Shown one piece after another: positions 37,633 through 50,780 of a stretch of DNA of 64,000 bases (position 1 is its first letter; each line of letters starts with the position of its first letter). This DNA is from Beroe forskalii. Its lineage: Eukaryota > Ctenophora > Nuda > Beroida > Beroidae. The stretch is from NCBI GenBank assembly GCA_011033025.1, contig WFMF01000084.1:62001-126000 (forward strand), read 5' to 3'. The notes under the pieces were generated by a model. The model worked only from the letters and a program-made list of their open reading frames with translations. It made no database searches and was not told the DNA's origin. Both the position numbers and the translations under genes were made by a program.

Positions 37633-37881
37633 CTAAGGTTTATTAAGATCAACCTCCTCGTACGTCTGGTCTTCAGCGGGCTTCTCAGCATTGTTATTAT
37701 ATTGCTGATCCTGGAGTGGGGTTTCTGAGTTTGCTTCCTCCCCTAACTCCTCGGCTGTAGGCTCGCCTTTACCTCCACCCTCCTCCAGTTTGATAGGGTT
37801 TTCCGATCCGTTGTTGATAAAGGCTACTGGAGGTGCAGCATCCTTCTCAGTTTCTTCCTTGGGAATAGGTTTAGCTGGCTT
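37633..37881 (-). CDS. Tail exon C (acidic, Tyr motifs)
   Basis: In phase 0 from the acceptor CTGCCCAAG (37881) it encodes 82 residues: KPAKPIPKEETEKDAAPP, an acidic Gly/Glu stretch, then QDQQYNNNAEKP and DQTYEEVDLNKP before the stop. YEEV fits the YxxV/L core of ITIM/ITAM-like motifs and YNN fits the YxN type bound by Grb2-like SH2 domains. Another AG (GCACTTAG) lies 14 bases upstream but would need phase 2. AATAAA lies within the last codons. Confidence 0.6.
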   Translation of the reverse strand, partial: KPAKPIPKEETEKDAAPPVAFINNGSENPIKLEEGGGKGEPTAEELGEEANSETPLQDQQYNNNAEKPAEDQTYEEVDLNKP

Positions 37882-40800
37882 CTTGGGCAGGAAACTAAGT
37901 GCAGTGAAAAGTAAGAGTGACAATACAGGACACACAGAAGTGAAAGGTATTAAGTAAGGTGAAAGAGGTGTGAAGTCTTATTATCTGATCAATGGCTTGA
38001 TTTCTAAGATTTGACGTGTAGTATAAAGAAAACACCGTGAAAATCTCACGTTGTGACATCAGTGAGTAGGGTTAAAATGTGTTATAGTTTTAATGTGCTG
38101 CTGCTGTTTACGGGTCTCAGACATACACAAACGTTAACGTATTAGAAGATTAGCGGCTAGTTATTGATTATTGATCTATTACCCAGTTATTAGGAACATC
38201 GAGGTATATAAAGAATTAAACAATATTGTCTGCTATCAGCCCAATTGTAGTTATCTAAAATAATCATGTGGGATATTCTTCTGAGCGTATAACCGTACTT
38301 AGGACTATGCTGATTGCTGAATCGATCTAACTATTCCGTCAATTTTTATTTCAATGACGTCACCTATCTTTGCCCACGACCTTTTTTGACATACCAGGAG
38401 CCGAAATGGACCTCCATTGAGACTAATTTCGACGTAATATTGCGTACCCTCGACCCTGAATTAGGATTTTGATTGATCAGCAAGATTGGGGAACAAAGTC
38501 TGGATAAAAAGAAAGGGTGAAATAAATAGGGATAAGTGACAATGTACAGGATATAATATCTTTTGAAATTAGGAAAAAACTAAAACATCTGCTCTATCAT
38601 GAGTCTTATAAATCGTTCAGTCAATTGGTCAAGCAGTTTATTGGTTAAACATACACACTTAAGTCATTGAAAGAACAAACAAATAGCAAAAATAAAAACT
38701 GTCCCCATACAATTAAAAAAGAAAAGAAAGAAGAGATAATTCCTCACGCGCACACACACACCCCACAAACAACACAAGGACATGAGTCTGGTCCCCCACT
38801 ATACCAAGAGCATCAGATACAGAACTCTCTTTTCTGCTTCAAGTCCTCGAATATTTATTCAAGAAACAGAAGGAGAGGCGAATCTTTGACTCTTTTCATC
38901 ACTTTAAAAAAGGATATCATTCTTTTGGTTGAGGAGACAATGAGAGATCAGACAGATGACTCCCAAAATTGGGGTCTATTACCCAGCCTGAGAATATATT
39001 TAAGCGAGCAATAATCCATTTAATTAGCTGTACTCTACTACTAGGAATATTGATTATGCAACCATATTAGCCGATTTGTGAGACCGTTATCCCTCAGTTG
39101 TTTCTTGAGGGGTCTTGTCATATGACACTAGCACCCCGGGCAACAGAAGTAAACTTTACACACTGTACATTGGTCATGGTCGCATCGTGCCGTGACGAAG
39201 CGTCCAGTATTCGAGTGTCTGCGTCATAATTAGCTTATTAGCCAGCACAAGGTTCGCGGCGAGGTTCACGGAGGGTTTCGGGCTGGCTCAGCGCTCTATC
39301 ACTTTCACCGTCTTTAACCGTGTTGGTCACTGTACTAGCAAAACACTGCAGGGGGAGGAACATGTTAAAATTGTTGTCTAAACGACTTAATTCGATTAAA
39401 AGGAGAAGCAATTAATTTTGAATATTAGAAGTATTCTCATATTCGCGTCCCGAAAAACCACTCCTCTGATACCCCACATGCCATATTACGTGAAAATTAG
39501 TCTCAACTTGGCCCAAAAAAGGGGACGTCATCGAAATAGAAATTAACGAAATAGCTAGAGCTATTCAGCATATTCCAAAGCACCAGAAACCGATCCCAAC
39601 GCCGTATTAACGATATTCCATTTCATCCCTGACTAAAAATAGCGTATTTTGCGATAAAACGCAATTTTGCTCTACCTAGAACGTCTCTAAGACTCTAACT
39701 CAGAGAGTTTTCATCGGATTATGTTTTACTTCGATATCTTGCTTTTAAACTTTGAGATTTACACAGCAACCATTTGGTGGACGTCACGAAACAAAAAGCT
39801 GCTTGACGGACAATTATTACAGAGAATTCTAAAACGAATGGTAACCGAAATTTCAGAAAATAGAGCAGCACAAAAATTATAGGATGTAGAAGGTTCAGAC
39901 AGGACAAAAGGTTCAGAAAGGACCAAATCATGACAGAGGAATAGGTAATCAGTCTAGAAAGTTTGAAAGAAGAAGTGCTCGTAATAATAGAGTAATAGTA
40001 TCATGGATTTACTGAGAAATGAAAATGCTATACAAATTCTAATAATTAAACAAAAGTTTATCTTTTGAGTGAATGAAGAATGATAACCAAAAAATTGTTT
40101 ATTTTTGTCATTTGTAAATGAAATGACCGATTTAGCAGGATCACCCTACGCCAGCTTAAGAAATTAAATCAAACCATACATAAAAAAAGTTAGATGATCG
40201 GTGCACAGAAATAACATTCAGGTGCGGCAAAAGTTAAGCTCTTGATTGAATTTTGGAAAAAATCAAGACATGCAGAATCACAAAAAAGAGCAATTATTCT
40301 AAAATCCAAATAGAAGAGCAGGATGTCATTCTGAAACACTTACTTCAGCACGTGTACTTCTCAGGAAGGGCAGCCGGCACCTGAATGTCTTTATACCCTG
40401 TAACACCCCACCTAAACACACTGATATACATAACTCACCTTGGTAACACCATCGTCCTGCGCACCACCCCCGTATGGTAACATCCCCTTGTTATAGAGCA
40501 CCACGACTACCACCACCAGGAGAACCAGCCCGGCCAGCACCACCACTATGATGCCGATAATGAGTCCAATGTCAGCTTCGCTTGTGATTTTACCAGCGTC
40601 AGCATCCCCTAGTGTATACTGTATACTATGGTGAGCGTCATTCACAATCTACGTCACGGATTGTAGAGTGTTAATCAATTCAATAGCTGGTGCTTTTTAC
40701 GGACGTAGCTTGTAAATGGTTGCTGTTTTTTGGAAGAATACATCTACTCTAGTAGCAGGGTGTAGTTGAGTGTGCACTTCGTTGGCCACAAAGTTTCTCG

Positions 40801-43800
40801 GTTCAGGGTCGTTTATTATGTTATTCTGCACCAGAATCACCTAGGTACGCAATTTGTATCGCTACTATGGACCCTGTGGGGCCATTTTTGTAATCCCCCT
40901 CAAGCACGTATAGTGAAAATTCATATCTCCGTCCAGGAAGGTCGTAGAGACTTCATTTTTAGCTCAAACGAATCGCAATGACCATGTTTTTATGCAATTT
41001 GTATCGCGAATATGCCTTAAAATGACCAGGAAAAAAGTTATGGGCCAAAAACTGGTTTTTCAGTGTATCGCTAGCAAATTACACATGTTAATTTGACATC
41101 TCGGTCCAGTAAGGTCGTAGAGTCTTCGTTTTGAGCCCAAAAAAATCGCAATGACTATGTTCTTATACAATTTTCAATGTAAATATACCTTAAAGTGCTC
41201 AGAAAAATAGTTATGGGCCAAAAAGTGGTTTTTCAGTGTAACGTAAGCCTATATAATGCTGCATAAGAATTGGGGTTTTGCATCTCAGTTCAAGAAATAC
41301 CTCCAGACTCCATCTAACTCTAAACATAGGTGGCTGCATAAGGCCAGATTCACTCAGGTACTGTATGCAATTTTATTGCTGTTCAGAATACCTCAGTACT
41401 CCATTTTTAACCTAAACACAGGGTGGTTTAATGTTAATAAAGAAAATTTAAGCATCTTGGCTCAGGTATGAAGATTGCTGTTCAGAGACCTTTGGTCTTT
41501 AAGCTTGAAAATCTGAAATGGCCATAGTGAAAATTGCATCTTTTAAGAAGATCATAGAGACTTGGTCTTAAGCCCGGTGATCTGAAAATGAGTATCAAAT
41601 TCATTGCCCTGCCTTCACCCTGCCTGTATTCACATAAAGTTTGTATGTGTGACTACAGGTAAGGGTGAATTTCATAAATAAAACCAAGCATTGGCATGCA
41701 ATTTGCATAGGTATCATGTAGTTAATAGTGTAGTACACTCATGCAGGTTATCTCGTTGACCGAGAAAGGTATATGTACCAAGAGTGCCATAGGAATTAAA
41801 TCTGATATCCATATTCAATTTGTTATAACATTAGTAAGTAAGTGTTATACATATAGAAGGACTCAGGGAAATGTTATTAAGTACTCATGATATTAACTTT
41901 AATTTGGACCATGTGCTTTTGGTCAACCTGTGTGATGGAGGATTCTTGTAAATTGTTCCAGGAGCACATGAGACTTCGTTTCTTGACTCTTGTACTACTG
42001 AGGATATTTTAGGCAATTCTAGACCAATTCAAATTTAGGTAGCTAGATTAATCGTGCACTGTGTCCTTTTTTCTTAGTTGCCCTTTGGCATTTCTTAAGA
42101 CCTTAATTATTGTTATAGAATAAATAAAAATTCATCTGGACCAGTAAGATCCAAGGTAGTGAAGTAAACATCTGTTTTCATATACCAAATCTATCAAGAA
42201 CTTTTAGCTAAAAGGCCTCCTAGCTAGGATCACCCTAGCTAGTGTCTTTAGCTAGTTTCTACTTCGTCCTTCAAAAGTTCAGTGACCCTACTCCTCTATC
42301 AAAGTTTCTTCTTGCTCAGATTATTCATGAATTTCAACCTTTGGGTTTAACTTTTGAGAACTAGCAATGAAACCGTGTAGCTAGGAGGTCCTAGCTGATT
42401 CTGATTGAGAATTGCCTAAAAATCCTCTGAAGTGCAAGAACGAAGTCAACTAAATTCCTAGAAGAACTAGCAAGAGAACCAGCTTGGGGATCCCATCAAG
42501 GAAGTACCCTTCTAGGATCTCCTAGCCACGTTTTTATTGCTAGTTCTCGAAAGTTTAACCTAGCTAGTTGGAATTTCATGAATAATATGAGCAAGAAGAA
42601 ACTTTGATAGAGGAGTAGAGTCACTTTGAAGGACAAAGTGACAAACTAGCTAAGCAGCTAGAAGACACTAGCTAGGTGATCCTAGCTAGGAGGCCTTAGC
42701 TAGAAAGTTCCTTGATGGGTACAATATGAGGCAAATGTTTATTCTGTACTACCTTGATCTATCTGGTCCAAGATAACGAATTTGTAATTTATTTCTGTAA
42801 TAATTAAGGTCTTAAGAAATGCCAAAGGGCATCTAAGAAAAAAGGACACAGTCCAGGGTTTATCTAGCTACCTCGGGGGGGGATCAGGTACTAAGTGCAT
42901 GACACAGGGTGTACTAACTGAACTTTTCTGAAAATTTTGAAACGTGACCACCCACCCCTACACTTGGTACATTATACTAACTCTTTTTTGAGCTAAAAAT
43001 CGAGGACCACCCCTTAATTACATTAATTAAAAGTTTAAATTATTGGTACCTTGTGGAACTACGAGTCAAACTTACCTATAGGTAATTCAGAAGTGCAATA
43101 GGTACTGAATAGAAAACACTATAATATCATAATTTCGATGCAGTTGAGTAAGAAGAAGTATAGAAAACTTTAAAATTAGTTATTAAAGTTTCATTTGATT
43201 ACTAATTATTAATTTAATTATGTATATAATATTAATCACAATATGTTAATTGTTAAATGATGCTATTTTTATTGCCTTCAAACAATTTGATCAATTATCA
43301 AGTAGGCATGGGCCATCCATAAGGACGTCCAAAAGAGGGGGAGGGGGAGTCCGGCCGCCAATGCGGACGTTTGCGGACGTTTGGGGAAATGCGGACGTCG
43401 CATTTATGGGGGCGGAGTGGGTGTTTTCATGAAAATTTTTTTTTGACGAAATGCGGACCAGGATTTTGGCTTATATTTTCGTCGAATTGAGTTTTTCAAA
43501 AAATAGACGATTTTTTTTTTTACCTTATATTTGTTACTCATTTGAAAAAGGCATAAAGATAATGACACAAAAGATTTTCAGTGAAATGCGGACGTCCGCA
43601 GGGGGTATTTCAGGTTTGCGGACGTTTGCGGACAAGGGGGGAGGAAGGGTCTGAAATAGCTGAAATTTTGCGGACGTCCTTTATGGATGGCCCCTACTAT
43701 TTGGCCTTTTTTGTGAATACTGAATAGGCAGATTGCCAATCAAACTCGACAAAAATCTAACATATTTGTATAATTTTTTAAATCTTTATTTTTGTAATGT

Positions 43801-46800
43801 ACTCAAATTAAGAATCGTTCATTGCCGGTCGTTGTACCTACCTATACATCTGGAAATTTCTATCGAAGTAATTTTCGGCTAAGTACCCGTGATCAATCAA
43901 CTAAAATTTTCAATCAATCAATCAAACTAAAATTTTATTGTTTTCGACTAAATCAATATGTGATATATCCCTTACAGCACAATATAAGGCCTAGTATGAA
44001 GAAGTATCCGACTCAAGAGAGAACAATGGATTGGTTTAAATCTGGTCACAAAATGACTGGGTGATTTCAATCAATAAAATTTTACCAACCAACTTTTTAC
44101 TTTTTGAGTCAGAAAATGTAAAGGACCGTAAAATATATATTTAAAAAAAGTCCTTGGCTATCAAATTTAGTACACTGTACTAACATTTTGGATACAAAAT
44201 TGTGGAATACCACCCAATTTAGTACACTGTACTAACTGTTTGGTACAAAAAACTTCAAGGACCACCCAACTTAGTACACAATGACTAACTGTATTTCACA
44301 CTCGGCCGAGACCCACCCACCCACACCCTGTGTCATGCACTTAGTACCTGATCCCCCCCCGGCTACCTAGGTGATTTGGGTTCAGAATTGCCTAAAATAT
44401 CTTCGGTAGTACAAGAAACGAAGTCTCATACATGCTCCTGGAACAATTTACAAGAATCCTCCATCACACAGGTTGACCAAAGCACATGGTCCAAATTAAA
44501 AGTAAATATCATGAGTACTTGATAACATTGCCCTGAGTCCTTCTATGTATTACATACTTACTAATGTTATAACAAATTGAATATGAATAGCATGGCCATT
44601 TCAGATCTTCAAGCTTAAGACCAAGTCTCTATGATCTTCTTGGACCAAGATGCAAATTTTCACTATGCAGTAAGTAACATAGGGCAATTAAGAAAATAGA
44701 TTACCAGGGATCTGAACAGCAATAAAATTGCATACAGTACCTGAGTGAATCTGGCTTAAAATTTTGCTTTATTAACATTAAAGGTGCAGTCCGGGATATC
44801 GGCAAAAAATTAAAATTCCTAAATTTCCGCTCAAGTCATTAGTATGATGCCCAACATTAATCCTACAAACGGAATTCGAGTGAAAATAATCGTATCATCG
44901 TCTAATTGGCCACTGAAGTTCGCACGTGTGATCCTTGAGCAGCATCCGCCCGCTACACTCAGCTTATATTTCATGTATTTGCGTGTAGTTTCGTTGTTAT
45001 TTTACCACTTTACATTGTTTCTTGTTTTATCTGTTTTGTTTTCAGTCCTTACACAAACATAGGACAGTTGTGTGATTATTGGTTACTTGTTTCATGCAAT
45101 TTACTTACTTTTACATGCTATTAATTAAAACCCAATGTGGGCCATGAAGTATTTCAGGCAATTTTCCTAGAGCTTCTTTTTTTGACCTACTGCTCTTATT
45201 CACATATCTACCCAATGTTTCCCGTTTCTCAAGCTTTTCTGAAATTATATCTTTGCCAACTGCTCTTTTAAATCTAAATTAAAGTAAATGGCTATCCTTT
45301 TTCAGTCAAATTCGCCACATAACAGTTCAGCCATAAAACCATTCAACACTTTAAATGCTTCTTGTCTACTGTGCATAGCATAGTCTTTGAAATTCGGTAA
45401 AATTTAAATCCGGCTTGTTCTGCCCTGAAACAAGGCTGCTCTGACAGTTTGACTTATTAAGATTTTCTGATAGCAGGTTTTATTCAGTCACTAACACCGG
45501 CCCGTTATCAAAGTTCGACTATAATCAGAGCAGTATCCTGATGTCTACTGACACTTGACAGTACTACTGTTTTATCAGGAAAGCTTTATTGTTATCCATT
45601 GTTATATTTACTGTGCCCAGACCTGATACGAGAAAAATCAAAGCATCAATATAAATACATATTTAGTAACTTATCAGAACTTTTATTTTGCCGTATTTGA
45701 ATTCGATACTATCCTGAAAGCAAAATGCTCTTTACTTACTTACTTGAAAAGACTGGTCTACTATACATTTGTCGTTTCACCGTTCACTGGAGCCTGGTAG
45801 CTACCTCTGACAACAGTCTGCTATCTGACTATTGATCATTCCATCATGATAACAGTCTAGTGCCTCATTGAACTCCCTAGCTATAACTCTATAACCTGAT
45901 TTTTGGCGTACTGGCTGACATCTCGTGTAAATTAACTGCTTATTTGACACCAAACTATAACGACTGTGCTGCTAAAACGAAGATATATTGTTAAGACTGT
46001 GACTTTATACTGCACTGATAGTAATACCAATCATCAGTGCTTCTCAATCTTCCAATGTCAGATAGCATAACTGACCCTAATTGTGTTGCTGTCGCAATGT
46101 TATTCGTATTGCGCGTCATGCCGGGACGCTGCTCAAGCGTCTGTGGGTGTAATTTGATACGCTAATTTTAGCATGATCTAATTAGTTCCGATGCGCGAGA
46201 CCACGCTACATGTTGTTTATTCACGCCCTACTACCGATTTAGCTAAAGTTGTAAATATCCCGGACTGCACCTTTAAACCACCCTGTGTTTAGGTTAAAAG
46301 ATAGAGTCTGGAGGTATTTCTTGAACTGAGATGCAAAATCCCAATTCTTATGCAGCATTATATAGGCTTGCACTACACTGAAAAACCATAACTATTTTTC
46401 TGAGCACTTTAAGGTATATTTACATTGAAAATTGTATAAAAACATGGTCATTGCGATTTGTTTGAGCTCAAAACGAAGTCTCTACAACCTTCCTGGACCG
46501 AGATATCAAATCAACATGACGTGTAATTTGCTAGCGATACACTGAATAACCAGTTTTTGGTCCATAATTTTTTTCCTGGGCATTTTAAGGCATATTCGCG
46601 ATAAAAATTGCATAAAAACATGTTCATTGCGATTCGTTTGAGCTAAAAATGAAGTCTCTATGACCTTCCTGGACGGAGATATGAATTTTCACTATACGCG
46701 CCTGAGGGGGATTACAAAAATGGCCCCACAGGGTCCATAGTAGCGATACAAATTGCGTACCTAGGTGATTCTGGTGCAGAATAACATAATAAACGACCCT

Positions 46801-49800
46801 GAACCGAGAAACTTTGTGGCCAACGAAGTGCACACTCAACTACACCCTGCTACTAGAGTAATCATGAAATAGGCTCTTTAAATTGTTAATAAGCATTAAG
46901 TAGGCATTTGCAAATCATAGCGCAAATGACAGAAATGGATGATTGGAAACAAAATTTGGATTAGAAAGAGGCTAGAAAACCTGATTCCAATCTATCTCGA
47001 GTGGTACAAATGGCACTAAGGTAAGGGGTACTAGTCGGACTAATAGAGCAGCCAGGTGAGTTCCAGCAGAGCTCTCCGCCATGGAGAGCTGCCAGTGACG
47101 TGGGAGGTGGTCACTGGTCAGTGAATATTGCACCAAAAAATGACAAAAGATGCAAAAAAGTGCTGAAGATCTCTTATATGAAAGTATAAAACTACAAGAA
47201 GGCCCGTGTATTTGCCCGTTGGGCAAATACACAGTTCACTCGGCGAATACATCATGAAACAGGCTTTATAAATTGTTAATAAGCATCAAGTATGCATATT
47301 GCATGTGCAAATCATAACGCAAATGACAGATTGACAGAAATGGATGATTGGATAAAATCTTTGGATTAGAAAGAGGCTATAAAACATGTTTTCCATCTAT
47401 CTCGAGTGGTATAAGGGGGCCGGGGGGGGGGTCTGAGGCCGATTTCCGGTTTTTTAGATGTTTCTGATAAAAACAAGGTGCAAAGAAAGATGCAACAAAA
47501 GATGCAAAGAAAGATGCAACAAAAGGTACAGCAAAAGATGCAATAAAAGGGCTGAAGATCTATGAAAGTATAAAGTTACTAGCAGGCCCGTTGGGCCTGC
47601 AAATACACAACTCACTCGGCGCTGTTGCGCAGCACCTTGTTCGCACATTTCAAAAAGTATTCAACTAATTGAATACTTTTTACCGCATTGGATAATTCCA
47701 ATCAGATCAAAAGTTATGAACAACGAAATCAAAACAGCATTAAACAGAAATGAACGCAGGTGCAATTAATCTGCACGTGCAATTTTCCCACTGCGTGTGC
47801 GTTGCCATGGAGCATTGAAGCGTGACGTACAATGGTACAAAGAAACACGGAACGCGACTTTATAAGTAAGACTAGCAGGCCCGTTGGCGGTTGGGCCTGC
47901 AAATACACAGCTCACCCGGAACTATATTACGCTGCAAGTCTGCAACTAGTTCGCAGCTTCCGCCTATGTAATTCCTATTGATTGAATACGTTTTACCGCA
48001 TCAAAAATTCCAATCGGATCAAAAGTTACGGAGCAACGAACTCAAAACAGCATTAATCAGAAATGAACGCGCGCGCGCAATATGCAACCATAGCAACGCG
48101 CGCGCCTATATCCATACTGCACGTGGGCGACAAAAATCATTCCGACATACAAAAAATAAGAACAATAAAAAGAATTATATAAAGAATGGGATTTTATAAT
48201 AGATACTAGCAGGCCCGTTGGGCCTGCAAATACACAGCTCACTCGGTTCTGCTACGCAGCACCTCGTTCGCAAAATTCAAATCAACTAAATGCTTTTTAC
48301 CGCATCAAAAAATTCCAATCACATCAAAAGTTACGCAGCAACGTATTCAAAACAGCCTTAAACAGAAATGAACGCGCGCACGCAATATGTAACCATAGCA
48401 ACGCGCGCGCATATACCAAAACTGCACGTGCACGCTTCAAAATGTGTCTACAAAAGGACAAAAAACGTGACGGAGGTACAAAATAATAATAATATTACAG
48501 AGGTTGCGAAATTATATAAGAGATACTAGCAGGCCCGTTGGGCCTGCTAATACACCAAATACTTTTTACCACATCAAAAATTCCAATCAGATCAAAAGTT
48601 ATTACGGATCAACGTATTCAAAACAGCATTAAACAGAAATGAACGCTCGCGCAATATGTAACCATAGCAACGCGCGCGCCTATATCCAAACTGCACGTGG
48701 GCGCCTCAAAATATGTCTACAAAAGGACAAAAGATGTTACGACGTACATAATAATAATATTACAGAGGTTGCGAAATTATATTAGAGACTAGCAGGCCCG
48801 TAGGGCCTGCAAATACACAGCTCACTCGGCGCTGCTGCGCAGCACCTCGTTCGCAAATTTCAAATTCACCAAATACTTTTTACCGCATCAAAAAATTCCA
48901 ATCCGTTCAAAAGTTACGCGGAGCAACGTATTCAAAACATCATTAAACAGAAATGAACGCGCGCGCAATATGTAACCATAGCAACGCGCGCGTCTATTTC
49001 CATACTGCACGCGCGCGCCCTAAAATGTGTCCACAAAAGGACTAAAAACGTGACATGTCACAAAAGAACAAAAAACGCGACAGAGAATGCGAAATTATAT
49101 TAGAGACTAGCAGGCCCGTCGGGCCTGCAAATACAAAGCTCACTCGGCGCTGCTACGCAGCACCTCGTTCGCAAAATTCAAACCAACTAAATACTTCTTA
49201 CCGCATCAAAAAACCCAATCAGATCAAGAGTTACGGATCAACGTATTCAAAACAGCATTAAACAGGAATGAACGCGCGCGCAATATGTCACCATAGCAAC
49301 GCGCGCGCATATATCCATACTGCACGTGGGCGCCCCAAAATGTGTCTACAAAAGGACAAAAGACGTTACGACGTACATAATTATGATGATAATAATACAG
49401 AGGTTGCGAAATTATATTAGAGACTAGCAGGCCCGCTGGGCCTGCATATGCACAGCTCACTCGGTGCTGCTACGCAGCACCTCGTTCGCAAATTTGAAAC
49501 CCCACAATTCAAATCAGGTAAATACTTTTTACCGCATCAAAAATTCCAATCAGATGAAAAGTTACGGAGCAACGAAATGAAAACAGCATTAAACACTCAA
49601 CAGATCAAGTCCCAGTATCAGATTTGTTGCTTCTTTGATTTTTCAAGACTCGTCAACTTTTCCGTTGAGTCAAGCTTTTTACCGCATCAAAAACCCCCGA
49701 TCCGTTCAAAAGTTGTTACTTGTTAGAGATCGCGCAACGTAATCAAAACACCATTAACAGAAATGAGCGCGCGCGCAATTCTCCGTGCACGTGTCACCAT

Positions 49801-50717
49801 GGCAACCCGCACAAATCGTAATGCGCGCGCGTTCCGAAGATGTTTCCGCCGTTACGTACAAACAAAAAACAGAGAATGCGAAATTATATTAGAGACTAGC
49901 AGGCCCGTTGGGCCTGCAAATACACAGCTCACTCAGAGCTCGCAAATTTCAACCAATGCAATTCAAATCAACTAAAAAATTTTACCGCATCAAAAAACTC
50001 CGATCCGTTCAAAAGTTATTAAAGATCGCGCAACGTAATCAAAACACCGTTAACAGAAATGAGCGCGCGCACAATTCTCCGTGCACGTGTCACCATGGTA
50101 ACCCGCACAAATCGTAAATGCGCGCGCGCTACGAACATGTTTCCGCCGTTACGCACAAACAAAAAACAGAAAATGCAACTTTATATAAGAGATAACATGG
50201 CTTTTTCAACCGTCCTGTTTTACAACCCTTTCGAATTGCTGCTGTTCATTGACGAGCGCACATTAGAATCAAAGTTCTACATTTTTACAACAGATCACCC
50301 CTGAAATTGACTAAATGATATAAAACACAGGGCCGTTCAGGAACCGAACAAGTAACTCCACGAACGAGTGGGCACTGAACACAAGCCTACTGTCACTTGT
50401 TCAATGATATTTCTCGACTCTGCCATTATCTGAGTTCTTTAAGGTCTATATTTTGCTATGGCAGTGCTCTAGAAGCTTTCTTCAGTAGGAGATTTACCGA
50501 CTTTCATGGTTCAATTAAGAATCCGTATTTATATGCTTTGTTGGTCAACTGCTGTTGAGAGCTGACCAAACTATGAAACACAGACATTGGAATGGTCCGA
50601 TTAGGCCAAAACTCGATGCTGCTGAAAATACCGATCTGCGTGGTTATGATCAAGAATCAAATGTTTCAAGTAAAAACTTTTAAAATAAAAACTTCGATCA
50701 AGTGTGTGTGTGTGTGT

Positions 50718-50780
<63 letters not shown>

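Larger units (their letters stand above)
40745..46860. mobile_element. 6.1 kb foldback element with three nested insertions, in intron 12
   Basis: The ends TACTCTAGTAGCAGGGTG and CACCCTGCTACTAGAGTA are exact inverted copies, and the arms (about 40745-42890 and 44324-46860) pair over most of their unique length. The arms hold a repeated motif (GACTTCATTTTTAGCTC; AACTGGTTTTTCAGTGTA). Nested inside are a CTAG-rich palindrome (about 42041-42873), a GGACGTCC element (about 43303-43698) and a TTAA-flanked element (44782-46272). The right end lies 127 bases upstream of the transmembrane exon on the gene's strand. No transposase frame is seen. Confidence 0.85.

Noticed and set aside
38667-39014. 115-codon plus-strand frame rich in Lys/Asn
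   Set aside because: A-rich intronic sequence; no coding bias, antisense to the receptor's tail region.
40766-40981. Frame starting MSVHFVGHK, duplicated at 46624-46839
   Set aside because: Conserved only because both copies lie in the arms of one foldback element; no coding signature or splice context.
47454-50304. CRISPR-like regular spacing of GCAGGCCCGTTGGGCCTGC
   Set aside because: The intervening 260-470 bases are themselves repeated, so this is a satellite array in a eukaryotic intron, not repeats with unique spacers.
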